Part shown: piece after piece, positions 44,949 to 54,933 of the stretch
Layout of the letters: the number at the start of each line of letters is the position of its first letter
Numbering within the stretch: the first letter of the stretch is position 1
Assembly: GCF_900128995.1 (NCBI RefSeq)
Contig: NZ_FQUE01000007.1
Coordinates: 62,001 to 126,000, forward strand
Direction of reading: 5' to 3'
Origin: Loktanella atrilutea
Lineage (GTDB): Bacteria > Pseudomonadota > Alphaproteobacteria > Rhodobacterales > Rhodobacteraceae
DNA length: 64,000 nucleotides
Program-made: the position numbers and the translations under genes
Notes under the pieces: model-generated
Seen by the model: only the letters and a program-made list of their open reading frames with translations
What the model was told of the DNA's origin: nothing
The model's database searches: none

Positions 44949-47732
44949 TCATTGACCCAACCTCTCCAGCAGGTTCGGCACATGCACTTGGTCGGATTTG
45001 TAGTTGCCGGTCAGCACATGCATGATCAGGTTCACCCCGAAGCGATAGGCGTACTCGCGCTGGACTTCTCCGGCCTGACCGCGACCGACCGGGAACATCG
45101 AATTGCCGCGCGCATCGACCGCCCAGGCCCTCGCCCAGTCGTTGCCGCCGATCACCACCGGCGTCACGCCGTCGTTGAGGTTGCGGAAGGGCATGCCGTC
45201 CGCCAGCTCCGCATCGGGCGGTGCCGCCTCGACCCAGACGTCGCGGCTGTCGGTCCGGCCCGGGAAATCCTGCAGAAGGTAGAAGGTCCGCGTCAGAACG
45301 TGATCCTCTGGGATCGGCTCCAGCGGTGGAATGTCCAGGGTGCGGGCGATCGCCTGCAACTGCCGCCCCTCGGGGCTGGCAGAGCCGAAGTGCGCGGTAT
45401 CCGCGTCGCGGGTGTCGAACAGGATCATGCCGCCGGTTCGCAGGTAGCGGTTCAGCTTGGCATAGGCCTCGCGGCTGGGCAGCGGCGCATTCGGCACGAC
45501 GGGCCAATAGAGGAACGGAAAAAAGGCCAGTTCGTCGGTCTCGAGGTTGACGGCCATCGGTGCGGCCGGCTCGATCGAGGTGCGGCGTGTTAGCGTGTCA
45601 GACAGGCCGCGCAGCCCGGCCTCTGAAATCTCGTCGGTCTGCGGGTCACCGGTCAGGATGTAGCCCAGAACCACGTTGCTGGTCGCGGCGATGGCGAAAT
45701 CGTCGGCTGCGGCATTGGGCGGGGTCTGGGCGCGCGTGGCATGCGGCGCAAGTCCCAGCAGCAGCCCCAAGGTCAGCGCCGCCGCGACATCAGCGCGTGG
45801 CCCGCGCAACCGCCCGCCGACAGCGAGCGAGGCAATCACGTCGATCATCAAGAGCGCCAGCGCAGCGGCCAGCAGGGCGCCTTTCAGCGGCGTCTCTCGG
45901 GCGACGTCCAAACCTTCCACTGGGACGCGGGCGGGCCACTGGGCTGTCGCGAGGACGGTATCGGGCCCCGCGACATTCACGGCGATCCGCGCATCTTCAC
46001 TGGCATAAAGACCCGGGGGCAAGTCCGGGCCAACGACGCCCAGCGCCAGCATCTCGCCGGCAATCCCAGCCTCTGATGTCGCATCGTCAAGCCGCCCGAA
46101 GGCATCCAGTCGGGCCTGCGGCAGCCAGACCGTGCCTTCCAGCGCTTCGGCATCCGGCGCGGTGGGGCGGGTGGAAATCGCGAGCCGTTCCAGCATCTGC
46201 ACGAAAAGTCCGGAAAGCGGGAGCGTCGACCATTCGGCGTTCGCCGTGACGTGAACCAGCACCACCTGGCCTTCACCCATCGTCTTGCGCGTGACCAGCG
46301 GCGTACCGTCGGCAAGCTGTGCGATGGACCGGTCGGCCAGCGTCGGATCCGGCTGGGCCACGACCTGTGACGCAACCGTCACGTCAGCAGGGATTGCGAG
46401 GCCGAAGAATGGCGAGCCTTCGGGAAAAGCCGCCAGCGCTTTCGGCTCTCCCCAACTCATTGCGCCTCCGACACTGCGGCCCCCGGCGCGCAGGCGAACG
46501 GGTAGCAATGGATCTTCTGTCGTGCGGCCCACGTCGGACGCGGCCAGCCGTGGCCCGGCAAAGCGCAATAACAGGCCGCCCGCTTCGACCCATTGCACGA
46601 GGCCGTCTTCCTCGGTCGGGGACAGATTGGCGACATCGGCCAGCACGATCACGTCGGGGTTTGCCAGCAGCACGTCGTCCAGCGTGCCGTCGATCAGGTC
46701 GGCGGTCGGGCTCAGCGCCTCGCGCAAGTAATAGAGCGGCGACAGCAGGTCGAGCCCTTCAGCCTCTCCTCCTCCGGCGATCAGTGCCACTTCGCGCCGC
46801 CGCAGGGCATCGTCGGTCAACGTGACGGCCCCTGCCGAGCGGGTGGCGGCGACGGCGAAGCGGGTGACGCGGTTGCGCAGTTCGGGGGGTAGGGACAGCG
46901 TGACATCACCGATGCCCTCGCCAGCTTCAAAAGCCATGTCGACGCTTGCCAAGACACGTTCCGCTCCCGCGGGATCGAGGCCGATGGCTTGCACGGGCAC
47001 GGTCAGTGCCGGCCCGGTCGGAGTGCGGGTGGCGGACAACATGATGTTGCCGTCGACGAACTGGGCCGGTCGCAGGGCGACCGTGCTGCGCGGTGTCTGG
47101 AAGACCGTCACGCGGCCATGGCGTTCCAGTGCCTCCAGCAGAGGTGCACGGCTGTCTCGTGCCAATCCGTCCGACAGCCAGAAGGTATCGAAGGTTCCTG
47201 TCAGCGTGTCGGCGAAAGTCGTCAAGGCCACAGTGTCGGGTTCCCATGGGGCGGGTCCAAGGTTCGGCAGGCCTCGCGCCGCGATCTCGGCCGACTGGAA
47301 TGTGGGACCATCGACAGGCAGGTCGGTCAGTGTCACGACGGCTGCGGTCCGCCCCGAACGGGCGGCATTGTCAAGCAGGGCGCCGATACGGTCGGTGCGG
47401 GCCTGCCAGTCGCTGGCATCGGCCCAGGTTCCGTCGGCAACGATCAGCAGCGGATCGGTCCCCGCGCGGGTGTCCTGCGGGTTCAGGATGGGCCCGGCAA
47501 ACCCGATGATGACCGCAGCGATAGCGGCCAGCCGAAGCAGCAGCAGCCACCATGGCGTGCGGTCGGACTGGCTGTCGGCATCGGTCAGGCCCAGCAGCAA
47601 TACCACGCCGGGAAAGCGGCGCCGGATCGGCGCGGGCGGTACAGCGCGCAGCAGGATCCACAGGACCGGCAGCGCGATCAGACCCAGCAGGAGCCATGGC
47701 GCGGTGAAGCCGAGGGGGCCGAGGGTGAACAT
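44949..47732 (-). CDS. BatA-N/DUF4159 domain membrane protein
   Basis: 927 residues. The N-terminus (GPLGFTAPWLLLGLIALPVLWILL) is the BatA/aerotolerance-regulator N-terminal region with two membrane segments. A VWA-like part follows (DPLLIVADGTWADASDWQAR), then a long periplasmic region and a third membrane segment near residue 620-640 (LKGALLAAALALLMIDVIA). The last 230 residues are DUF4159, recognised by YLRTGGMILFDTRDADTAHF, IPEDHVLTRTFYLLQDFPGR and YRFGVNLIMHVLTGNYKSDQ. It works presumably with the MoxR ATPase encoded upstream. It is longer than a classic BatA. Confidence 0.84.
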   Translation of the reverse strand: MFTLGPLGFTAPWLLLGLIALPVLWILLRAVPPAPIRRRFPGVVLLLGLTDADSQSDRTPWWLLLLRLAAIAAVIIGFAGPILNPQDTRAGTDPLLIVADGTWADASDWQARTDRIGALLDNAARSGRTAAVVTLTDLPVDGPTFQSAEIAARGLPNLGPAPWEPDTVALTTFADTLTGTFDTFWLSDGLARDSRAPLLEALERHGRVTVFQTPRSTVALRPAQFVDGNIMLSATRTPTGPALTVPVQAIGLDPAGAERVLASVDMAFEAGEGIGDVTLSLPPELRNRVTRFAVAATRSAGAVTLTDDALRRREVALIAGGGEAEGLDLLSPLYYLREALSPTADLIDGTLDDVLLANPDVIVLADVANLSPTEEDGLVQWVEAGGLLLRFAGPRLAASDVGRTTEDPLLPVRLRAGGRSVGGAMSWGEPKALAAFPEGSPFFGLAIPADVTVASQVVAQPDPTLADRSIAQLADGTPLVTRKTMGEGQVVLVHVTANAEWSTLPLSGLFVQMLERLAISTRPTAPDAEALEGTVWLPQARLDAFGRLDDATSEAGIAGEMLALGVVGPDLPPGLYASEDARIAVNVAGPDTVLATAQWPARVPVEGLDVARETPLKGALLAAALALLMIDVIASLAVGGRLRGPRADVAAALTLGLLLGLAPHATRAQTPPNAAADDFAIAATSNVVLGYILTGDPQTDEISEAGLRGLSDTLTRRTSIEPAAPMAVNLETDELAFFPFLYWPVVPNAPLPSREAYAKLNRYLRTGGMILFDTRDADTAHFGSASPEGRQLQAIARTLDIPPLEPIPEDHVLTRTFYLLQDFPGRTDSRDVWVEAAPPDAELADGMPFRNLNDGVTPVVIGGNDWARAWAVDARGNSMFPVGRGQAGEVQREYAYRFGVNLIMHVLTGNYKSDQVHVPNLLERLGQ

Positions 47733-47761
47733 CAGGCGGGCCTTGTGATTTGGGCGACGTC

Positions 47762-47811
47762 CTGGGGCTCTGCCCCAGACCCCGAGGTATTTGTGACGAG
47801 AAGAAGGGGGG
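47762..47811 (+). repeat. Intergenic hairpin-tail repeat, copy 6
   Basis: A 7-bp hairpin CTGGGGC-TCT-GCCCCAG (47762-47778) is followed by ACCCCGAGGTATTTGTGACG then AGAAGAAGGGGG. The tail is nearly identical to copy 4. Unlike copies 4, 5 and 7 it points against the direction of its host operon. Confidence 0.65.
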
Positions 47812-47817
47812 CCCCGG

Positions 47818-48690
47818 TCATGCGGGCTGGGCGAGGGATTGATAGAGCCAGAGCAGCGACTGTGTGGCGGGGGCGTCTGTGTGGTGGGTGCTGAATTGCC
47901 AGCCGGTCGTGCGTGCCAGTTGAGTTAGGCGGTCTTTGCGCTGTGCGAGGCGGTCGAGGTAGCGCGATCGGAGGTCGCCGGCCTTCAGCGTCTCGTGCTG
48001 CAGGGTGCCGGACATGGATTCGAAGACGGTGCGCCCGTCGAAGGGAAAGGCTTCCTCCTGCGGGTCGAGGATCTGCACCAGGGCGCCACGCACGCCGCGG
48101 TCGGCAGCACGGGTCAGCGCGTCTTCGACTGGCGCGATGTCACCGAGAAAATCCGAGACGAAGACCGCACGCGAGTGAGGGATGAGGCCGCGCACCTCTG
48201 GCAAGGCGTAGTCGGCGTCGTCGTCCCGCGCCAGCAAGGCGGCCATCTGCGCGATCTGCCCCGTGCCCCGCCGTGGTGGCAGGTCGCTGCCGGTCATGCC
48301 GACGCGTTCTCCACCCCGGATCAGCAGGATCGCGCAGGCCAACACCAGCGTGCGGGCGACAGTCGCCTTTTCGGGGAGCTTGTCGGTCGAGGCAAAGCGC
48401 ATCGATGCACCACGGTCGCACCACAGCACGACGGACTGCGCAATCTGCCATTCCTTGTCCTGCACGAAACTGGCGTCGGACCTCGCCGAGCGGCGCCAAT
48501 CGATGCTGCGCGCGTGGTCTGTCGATTGGGCCGAGCGATATTGCCAGAAAGTGTCGCCAGTGCCCGCCCGGCGGCGCCCGTGATCGCCCAGGATCACCGT
48601 ACTGGCCAGATGCTCTGCCGCCGCCAGCAGCGGGGGCAGGGCACTGGCCTGTGCCTCGGCGCCGGCGCGCAGGGTCAGCGCATCGGTCAT
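47818..48690 (-). CDS. DUF58 domain-containing protein
   Basis: A 290-residue cytoplasmic protein of the DUF58 family, which regularly pairs with MoxR ATPases. The family core is DTFWQYRSAQSTDHARSIDW followed by RRSARSD and VVLWCDRGASMRFAS, a VWA-like first strand, though the MIDAS motif D-x-S-x-S is degenerate (DRGAS). Downstream strands include GGERVGMTGSD and RAVFVSDFLGD. Its ATG overlaps the MoxR stop (ATGA). The likely role is a partner in the MoxR chaperone module; the client is unknown. Confidence 0.87.
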   Translation of the reverse strand: MTDALTLRAGAEAQASALPPLLAAAEHLASTVILGDHGRRRAGTGDTFWQYRSAQSTDHARSIDWRRSARSDASFVQDKEWQIAQSVVLWCDRGASMRFASTDKLPEKATVARTLVLACAILLIRGGERVGMTGSDLPPRRGTGQIAQMAALLARDDDADYALPEVRGLIPHSRAVFVSDFLGDIAPVEDALTRAADRGVRGALVQILDPQEEAFPFDGRTVFESMSGTLQHETLKAGDLRSRYLDRLAQRKDRLTQLARTTGWQFSTHHTDAPATQSLLWLYQSLAQPA

Positions 48691-49691
48691 GCGGCGCGGG
48701 CGGTCCGGGTCGCGTCGGCGGCGATGCCATCGATGAGGGCATCCAGGTTCTCTCCCCGCGCGCGGGCGGCGAAGGACAGAGCCATGCGATGCTTCAGCAC
48801 CGGGGCTGCCATCACGCGCACATCGTCGGGGGTGGGGGCGAGGCGACCTGCCAGCAGCGCCTGCGCCCGGACGCACAACATCAGGGCCTGTGCGGCACGG
48901 GGGCCGGGTCCCCAGCTGACGGCATTGCGCACAGCGGCGGGGGCGTCGGCATCGGGGCGGCAGGCGCGCACGAGGTCGAGGATCATCTCCACGATAGCAT
49001 CGCCCACGGGCATCCGCCGCAGCAGCAACTGCGCCTCCAGCAATTCATCGGCGGTAAAGACCGCTGTAGACTGCGCCTCGACCGCACCGGTGGTGGCGAT
49101 GAGGATGTCTCGCTCCGTCGCCCGGTCCGGATAGGGGACATCGATCTGCACCAGGAAGCGGTCGAGCTGCGCCTCGGGCAGGGGATAGGTGCCTTCCTGC
49201 TCGATCGGGTTCTGGGTGGCGAGGACGTGAAAAGGCTTGCCCAAGGGCCGATGCTGGCCCGCGATGGTGACTTCCCTTTCCTGCATGGCCTGCAGCAGCG
49301 CCGACTGCGTGCGGGGCGAGGCACGGTTGATCTCGTCCGCCATCAGAAGCTGGCAGAAGATCGGGCCTTCGACGAAGCGGAACTGGCGGGTGCCGTCGGC
49401 CATGCTGTCCAGCACCTCAGACCCTAGAATATCGGCGGGCATCAGATCTGGCGTGAACTGGATCCGGTTACCATCAAGGCCCATGACGGTCGACAATGTG
49501 TCCACCAGCCGCGTCTTTCCCAGCCCCGGCAGGCCGATCAGCACCGCGTGCCCGCCACAGATCAGGGCGGTCAGCGTCAGATCGACGACGCGATCCTGGC
49601 CAAGGAAGCGGCTGGCGATCGAGGACCGGGCCTGACCCAGTTTCACCCCGAGCGTTTCGATCTTCGCGACCAGATCGTCGGTGTCGGACAT
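48687..49691 (-). CDS. moxR: MoxR family AAA+ ATPase
   Basis: A 334-residue AAA+ ATPase thought to act as a chaperone in assembling metalloenzymes or envelope complexes. Walker A is IGLPGLGKTRL near 50, Walker B QLLMADEINRASP near 115, sensor 1 VLATQNPIEQEGTYPLPEAQ near 155, and the arginine finger region is LDRFLVQIDVPYPD. The start at 49691 is chosen because the longer frame lacks a ribosome-binding site. It is first in the four-gene operon and is divergent from DUF1285 with only 58 bases between. Confidence 0.93.
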   Translation of the reverse strand: MSDTDDLVAKIETLGVKLGQARSSIASRFLGQDRVVDLTLTALICGGHAVLIGLPGLGKTRLVDTLSTVMGLDGNRIQFTPDLMPADILGSEVLDSMADGTRQFRFVEGPIFCQLLMADEINRASPRTQSALLQAMQEREVTIAGQHRPLGKPFHVLATQNPIEQEGTYPLPEAQLDRFLVQIDVPYPDRATERDILIATTGAVEAQSTAVFTADELLEAQLLLRRMPVGDAIVEMILDLVRACRPDADAPAAVRNAVSWGPGPRAAQALMLCVRAQALLAGRLAPTPDDVRVMAAPVLKHRMALSFAARARGENLDALIDGIAADATRTARAA

Positions 49692-49749
49692 GACAATGCT
49701 CCCTGCAACTCTATGTCTGGCATAGCAGCATTTATTCCGGTTGGCCCCA

Positions 49750-50349
49750 ATGGCAAAAGCAACGAACGCACAAAAGAACGTGACCCCCGACGCAGAGGGA
49801 CTCGCGGCGGCGGCGCAGAAGGCGCAGTCGGGCAAGGGGCTTCCGCCGGTGCATCTGTGGAACCCGCCCCATTGCGGCGACATCGACATGCGCATCGCGC
49901 GCGACGGGACCTGGTTCTATCAGGGGACACCGATCGGTCGTCCGGCGCTGGTAAAGCTCTTCTCGACTATCCTGCGGCGCGACGACGACGATTATGTCCT
50001 TGTCACCCCCGTCGAGAAGGTAGGGATCACGGTCGAGGACGCGCCTTTCGTTGCTGTCGATTTCCAGCGCACAGGTGGTGATCTGGTCTTCGAAACGAAC
50101 GTCGGGGATCGTGTCACTGCGGATGCCGCACATCCGATCCGCGTTACCCGAGATGCCGAGACCGGGGAACCGTCTCCCTACGTCCTCGTCCGCGACAGGC
50201 TCGAGGCACTGATCGACCGCAAGAGCTTTTACCGCCTTGTCGAGATGGGAGAGAACGCGCCGATCGATGGTATCGACTGGTTCGGTTTGCGATCCGCAGG
50301 CGAGTTCTTTCCCATCATTCCCGCAGCAGATTTGCCTGATCAGGATTGA
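49750..50349 (+). CDS. DUF1285 domain-containing protein
   Basis: A 199-residue protein with the DUF1285 pattern: [20 protein letters not shown] near 40, [20 protein letters not shown] near 60, and [20 protein letters not shown] near 110. The ATG at 49750 is used; a TTG at 49741 is also in frame. Family members are small conserved proteins of unknown function in Proteobacteria. Its promoter region is shared with moxR (58 bases), and its end overlaps the convergent histidine kinase by 10 bases. Confidence 0.85.
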   Translation: MAKATNAQKNVTPDAEGLAAAAQKAQSGKGLPPVHLWNPPHCGDIDMRIARDGTWFYQGTPIGRPALVKLFSTILRRDDDDYVLVTPVEKVGITVEDAPFVAVDFQRTGGDLVFETNVGDRVTADAAHPIRVTRDAETGEPSPYVLVRDRLEALIDRKSFYRLVEMGENAPIDGIDWFGLRSAGEFFPIIPAADLPDQD

Positions 50350-51440
50350 ACGGGCTGAAAGGTCATGGTCACCACGTAACCGTCGGAAGTGCTTTGCCGG
50401 TCGACCCGTGCCGCAATCTGCTGCGCGGAGGCATCCATGATGCGCAGGCCAAGGGACGTCAGCGCGTCGGGTTTGGCCAGTTCCTCTGTCGCGCCGACGC
50501 CGTTGTCGCGACAGGTCATGCGCACCTCACCTTCCGGCGTATAAGCCAGCGTGACGGTAATCTGGCCTTTCCGATCTTCCGGGAAGGCATGCTTGATGGC
50601 ATTGGCGACACATTCCGATGCCACCACGGCCAGCGCCGTCGCCTCGGTCGAGGCCAGTTCGAAATCGGCGATATCGGTCTTGATCGAAACGTGGTCGGGG
50701 CAGGTCGCCGAAAGGTGGTTGAGGACGCCGCCAAGGAAGGGCTTCATCTTGACCTGCGCGATGCTGCTGGACTGATGCAACTCGCGGTGCAAGGCCACGA
50801 TGGCCGCAACCCGCCGCTCGATCGCGGCAAAGGCGGTCAGGGCATCGGGATCCTTGATCTTGCCGGCATAGAGCCGGATCAGCGACTGTACAGTCTGCAG
50901 GGAATTCTTGACGCGGTGATCCATCTCGCCGCGCAGGATTTCCTGATTGCGCAAGGTGCGACGAAGTTCGAGTTGCGTCATCACCTGATTGGCCAGAGTG
51001 CGCAGGGTCTGGCGCTGCAGGTCTGTCAGCGTCCGGGGTTTATCGTCCAGCACGCAAAGGGTGCCGATCGGCAGTCCATTGTGGGCCTTCAACTGGACAC
51101 CGGCATAAAAGCGCATCCCCTGTTCCGTCACCACCAGGTGATTGTCGAGGGTGCGTGGGTCCAACGTCGTGTCGTGAATTTCGAGGATGTCTTCCTGCAG
51201 CAGGGCATGACCGCAGATCGCGTTTTCGCGTGCGGTCTCGGTCCCGGCAAAACCTTGCGACGCCTTGAACCATTGCCGCGTCTCCTCGACCAGGGACACG
51301 AGCGAAACCTTCGTTTCGCAGATGCGCGAGGCTAGCGCGACGATCTCGTCGAAATCGGCATCGGAGGGGGTGTCGATGATGTCATAGTCCGCAAGGGTGC
51401 GCAGACGGTCGTTTTCGGAAGGGTGAAGAGGCGCGCGCAT
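50340..51440 (-). CDS. GAF-domain sensor histidine kinase (HisKA_2 type)
   Basis: A 366-residue soluble sensor kinase. The GAF domain (about 20-155) starts [20 protein letters not shown] and includes [12 protein letters not shown], typical of light- or redox-type GAF. The phosphoacceptor is His175 in [17 protein letters not shown], a HisKA_2-family helix. HATPase_c follows with N-box [12 protein letters not shown] (Asn280) and the D-box [10 protein letters not shown]. No transmembrane segment and no adjacent response regulator are encoded. Such GAF kinases are linked to general stress signalling in Alphaproteobacteria, but the partner here is unknown. Confidence 0.88.
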   Translation of the reverse strand: MRAPLHPSENDRLRTLADYDIIDTPSDADFDEIVALASRICETKVSLVSLVEETRQWFKASQGFAGTETARENAICGHALLQEDILEIHDTTLDPRTLDNHLVVTEQGMRFYAGVQLKAHNGLPIGTLCVLDDKPRTLTDLQRQTLRTLANQVMTQLELRRTLRNQEILRGEMDHRVKNSLQTVQSLIRLYAGKIKDPDALTAFAAIERRVAAIVALHRELHQSSSIAQVKMKPFLGGVLNHLSATCPDHVSIKTDIADFELASTEATALAVVASECVANAIKHAFPEDRKGQITVTLAYTPEGEVRMTCRDNGVGATEELAKPDALTSLGLRIMDASAQQIAARVDRQSTSDGYVVTMTFQPVQS

Positions 51441-51588
51441 GAGGCCTTATCCAGACGAAAGATCAGGAGAACGGAACTATGTCGCCTGACATACGGCGCA
51501 CCGTCGCTGTGGACAACCCGGCAAAAAGGTCATCGTTGAAAGTCGCCGACCACCGTGCGGGTGGCCGGCCTGTGGTGACCTGGCAGTG

Positions 51589-53067
51589 TCAGATGCTTGT
51601 GCAGATGTATTTCATTTCAAGGTAGTCGTCGGTGCCGTGATGGCTACCTTCGCGGCCAAGACCTGACTGCTTGACGCCGCCGAAAGGCGCGACCTCTGTG
51701 CTGATGATGCCCGTGTTTACGCCGACGATGCCGTATTCCAGCGCCTCCTGCACCTTGTACACGCGGGACAAGTCCTTGGCGTAGAAGTAGGAGGCGAGGC
51801 CGAAGATCGTGTCATTGGCCATGGCGATCACCTCGTCCTCGTCCTCGAACATGAAGAGCGGTGCAAAGGGTCCAAAGGTTTCTTCGGTCGCGACTTTCAT
51901 GTCCTGAGTGGCATGGGTCACGATGGTGGGTTGGAAGAACTGGCCCCCCAATGCGTGTTCCTCACCGCCCGTCAGCAGTTTGCCACCCTTGTCGAGCGCG
52001 TCCTGCAGATGCTCCTTCACTTTTTCCTTGGCAGAAGGCTCGATCAGCGGGCCCAGTTCGGTGCCGTCTTCGAGGCCGTCGCCGACCTTCAGTTTCTCGA
52101 CCGCCACCTTCAGTTTCCGTGAAAATTCGTCGTAGACGCCCTTCTGGACATAGATGCGGTTGGCGCAAACGCAGGTCTGTCCGTTGTTGCGGAATTTGCA
52201 GGCGATTGCGCCTTCGACGGCAGCATCGATGTCGGCATCATCGAAAACGATGAAGGGCGCGTTTCCGCCGAGTTCCATCGAGCATTTCATCACCTGGTCT
52301 GCCGCTTGCTTCAGCAGGATGCGACCGACTTCGGTGCTGCCGGTAAAGGTCAGCTTGCGCACGATCGGGTTCTCGCAGAACTCCTTTCCGACCTCGGAGG
52401 ACGAGGACGAAGTGACAACCGAAAACACGCCCTTCGGCACACCGGCTTCTTCGGCCAGCTTGCCCATTGCCAGCGCCGAAAGCGGCGTCAGCGACGCCGG
52501 GCGCACGACGAAGCCGCAGCCGACAGCCAAAGCGGGTGCGACCTTGCGGGCAATCATGGCGTTCGGAAAGTTCCATGGTGTGATTGCGGCGGCGACGCCG
52601 ATGGGCTGCTTGATGACGGTGATGCGCTTGTCCGGGCCGTGACCGGGAATCGTTTCGCCATAGATCCGCTTGGCCTCTTCGCCGAACCATTCGATGAAGC
52701 CGGCGCCATAGGCGATCTCGCCCCGGCTTTCGGTCAGTGGCTTGCCCTGTTCGGCGGTCATGATGATCGCCAGATCTTCTTGGTTTTCCATCATCAGGTC
52801 GTACCACTTGCGCATGACGGCGGCGCGAGCCTTCCCGGTCAGGGCAGCCCACGCCTTGCGGGTCTTGTCCGCAGTCTCGATCGCGCCACGGATCTCTTCA
52901 CGGCTAAGGTCGGGGACCGTGGCGATCACGTCGCCCCGCGCGGGGTTCACGACGTCGATGGTCTTGCCGGATTTTGCATCCACCCATTCGCCGGCGAGAA
53001 AGGCCTTCTGGCATAGAAGATCGGGACGCTTCAGCTGGCTGGCGAGGTCGGTTGTCTGGTCAAGCAT
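51589..53067 (-). CDS. gabD: Succinate-semialdehyde dehydrogenase, NAD(P)+-dependent
   Basis: A 492-residue aldehyde dehydrogenase oxidising succinate semialdehyde to succinate at the end of GABA breakdown. Class-defining motifs are ITPWNFPNAMIARKVAPAL for NAD(P) binding, the Glu motif in MELGGNAPFIVF, and the catalytic cysteine in NNGQTCVCANRIYVQKG near residue 298; the CVCANR context is typical of GabD. The C-terminal GGVKQSGLGREGSHHGTDDY also matches. It stands alone; no GABA transaminase is near. The specific substrate is inferred from family motifs. Confidence 0.92.
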   Translation of the reverse strand: MLDQTTDLASQLKRPDLLCQKAFLAGEWVDAKSGKTIDVVNPARGDVIATVPDLSREEIRGAIETADKTRKAWAALTGKARAAVMRKWYDLMMENQEDLAIIMTAEQGKPLTESRGEIAYGAGFIEWFGEEAKRIYGETIPGHGPDKRITVIKQPIGVAAAITPWNFPNAMIARKVAPALAVGCGFVVRPASLTPLSALAMGKLAEEAGVPKGVFSVVTSSSSSEVGKEFCENPIVRKLTFTGSTEVGRILLKQAADQVMKCSMELGGNAPFIVFDDADIDAAVEGAIACKFRNNGQTCVCANRIYVQKGVYDEFSRKLKVAVEKLKVGDGLEDGTELGPLIEPSAKEKVKEHLQDALDKGGKLLTGGEEHALGGQFFQPTIVTHATQDMKVATEETFGPFAPLFMFEDEDEVIAMANDTIFGLASYFYAKDLSRVYKVQEALEYGIVGVNTGIISTEVAPFGGVKQSGLGREGSHHGTDDYLEMKYICTSI

Positions 53068-53235
53068 GGTGCTCTCCGTTTTCCGGGACGTGTTACTGCG
53101 GGCATATAGGATGGCGCGCGGAAAGGGAAATGAGGATGGCGCTTGCGCCGCATAATGACGGCAGCCACTACCGACTGTGGTGATCGAAGGGCGCAGCGTT
53201 TCGATCGTTCCGAAGGACTTAGCACCAGAATGCTG

Positions 53236-54195
53236 TCATCCGCAGCGCTGGCGATATGTCGGCAGCAGATCGGTGTCATCAGGGGTCGCATGATAGATGC
53301 CGCGCGCAATGGCCCGGGCCATGCAGTTCGCGGCGGCATGGCCGAGCCAGGCGAGGTCGTCACAGGCGACGCTTCCATGGCTGACGGCAAAGATCAGGTC
53401 GCCATCGAAAGGCGTGTGACTGGGCACCAGCGCCCGGGCGAGACCATCATGGGCGGCCGTTGCAAGCCGCGTGCATTGCGCTTGCGTCAACCGCGCGTTC
53501 GTGGCGACGATGCCTATGGTCGTATTACGCGCATCGCCTTTCATGGCCGGACGGCCTCGTGGGTAATCCACGGCGGGGCCTCGACCGCCGAACTCGCCAT
53601 CCCGCTCGAATGGAGCAGCCCAGAAATGAGGGCCGCCGTCGACGGTGGCCGATCCCAGCGCGTTGACGGCCACTAGCGCGCCGACGATCACGCCGTTCGG
53701 CAAGGCGTAGGAGGCTTGGCCAAGGCCCCCCTTCAACGTTGCCGTCGTGGCGCCGTAGCCAGCCCCGACCGTCCCCAGCGCGGGGGCGTTGTTTGCACTT
53801 GCCAGCGCAGCGGCCCCAAGGGCGGCATAGGGGTTCGTCGTCCAGTCCTTGGCGCCACCGTTCATCAGATCGAACAGGATCGCGGCGGGTACGATGGGCA
53901 CGCGCTGGTCGCCTACCGCAAAACCGCGGCCCTGTGCCCGCAGGGCGTTGGCAACCCCCGATGCCGCATCGAGGCCCAGTGCCGATCCGCCTGACAGCAC
54001 CAGCGCGTCGACCTGTTCCACCAACTTGTCGGGGGCCAGAAGATCGGTTTCCCGTGTGCCCGGCGCGCCGCCCATGACGTGAACGCCGCAGATGAATGGT
54101 GTATCCGCTGTCAGGACCGTAACGCCGGACTTGATAGCCGCGTCATGGGCATGGCCGACCCGCAGGCCCGGCACATCGGTGACAAGGTTGTGCAT
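53236..54195 (-). CDS. P1-family (DmpA/NylC-like) N-terminal-nucleophile hydrolase
   Basis: A 319-residue self-processing hydrolase. The glycine-rich core LVLSGGSALGLDAASGVANA near residue 65 is the family signature, and ARNTTIGIVATNARLTQAQC near 225 holds the likely autocleavage site, with Thr as new N-terminal nucleophile as in NylC; DmpA uses Ser instead. Substrates of the family include aminopeptide and cyclic-amide oligomers. Its ATG lies 2 bases after the preceding hypothetical gene, so the two are translated together. The natural substrate is unknown. Confidence 0.86.
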   Translation of the reverse strand: MHNLVTDVPGLRVGHAHDAAIKSGVTVLTADTPFICGVHVMGGAPGTRETDLLAPDKLVEQVDALVLSGGSALGLDAASGVANALRAQGRGFAVGDQRVPIVPAAILFDLMNGGAKDWTTNPYAALGAAALASANNAPALGTVGAGYGATTATLKGGLGQASYALPNGVIVGALVAVNALGSATVDGGPHFWAAPFERDGEFGGRGPAVDYPRGRPAMKGDARNTTIGIVATNARLTQAQCTRLATAAHDGLARALVPSHTPFDGDLIFAVSHGSVACDDLAWLGHAAANCMARAIARGIYHATPDDTDLLPTYRQRCG

Positions 54196-54197
54196 TT

Positions 54198-54668
54198 TCA
54201 GACCCGGACGTTGATGTGGCCAAGATAGGCCAGATGCCGGGTGTCATCGAGAGTATAGGGGAAACCGCCGAAGGCGTTTTCTGTGATCAGGATCAGCGTG
54301 TCATCCCCCGCAAGGCGCAACAGGACATCGTCTGCCTCTTCAGCGGTCAAAAATTCCAGCAGGCGGGTCTGTATGTCACCGTGAATCACCTCGACCTCTG
54401 CCTCGTCGATGAAGGCGCCGCTTAACTCCTGCGTCAACGGACTGGGAAGATCGGTGCCCGGCGGTGCAGAGCAGAAGGCATCGGCAGCCGCCTGATCCCG
54501 GAAATTCGCGCCGAAAAGGTGAAGTTGCAGATGCTCCTCGTCCAGTTGAACCGGGCGATGCGGTTCTTCCAGTCGGGTGCTTTCCGACGGGATCAGCTTG
54601 ACCGCATCCCGCAGGCCGCGCCGCGCGATGTAGCGCAGCAGTCGGTTCATCAGGGTATTGACGTTCAT
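54198..54668 (-). CDS. Uncharacterised small protein, possible Imm22-like fold
   Basis: A 156-residue protein that I do not recognise with confidence. The N-terminus MNVNTLMNRLLRYIARRGLRD is a short basic amphipathic helix, not a signal peptide. The rest has LQLHLFGANFRDQAAADAFC, SGAFIDEAEVEVIHGD and AYLGHINVRV. The order (strand, Phe-rich strand, S-x-F, acidic D/E-x-E) recalls the Imm22 immunity-protein pattern, but the similarity is weak and by eye. It has no toxin gene nearby and is coupled to the P1-type hydrolase, 2 bases downstream. Confidence 0.55.
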   Translation of the reverse strand: MNVNTLMNRLLRYIARRGLRDAVKLIPSESTRLEEPHRPVQLDEEHLQLHLFGANFRDQAAADAFCSAPPGTDLPSPLTQELSGAFIDEAEVEVIHGDIQTRLLEFLTAEEADDVLLRLAGDDTLILITENAFGGFPYTLDDTRHLAYLGHINVRV

Positions 54669-54933
54669 CGCGCTTCGCTCTCCGTCGTCGACCGTTGCCG
54701 ACCCGACGATGGCATGGCCGGCACCGGGCTTGCGACGGACGCGGCGCAGGCCGCTGGCAAGACGCAGGATCCGTCGATGCGCCAGACTGACGCGCGGGGC
54801 CTTGCCTTGCAAGGGCTTTGGCGTAAGCTGGCAGACGCGTGTGGCGATGGCGTCGCCACGCAGTTCACGCTGTCGTCCTGAACGCCGGGACCTTTCGGGG
54901 TCTTGCTTCGGTCCCGTGGATCAGGGGTCTACC

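Noticed and set aside
49692-49895. Upstream extension of moxR
   Set aside because: Antisense to DUF1285, Cys/Ala-rich with no MoxR features; ATG at 49691 fits the usual length.
53130-53182. 17-codon plus-strand frame between gabD and the P1 hydrolase
   Set aside because: Too short, GC-rich chance frame, no recognisable peptide or clear ribosome-binding site.
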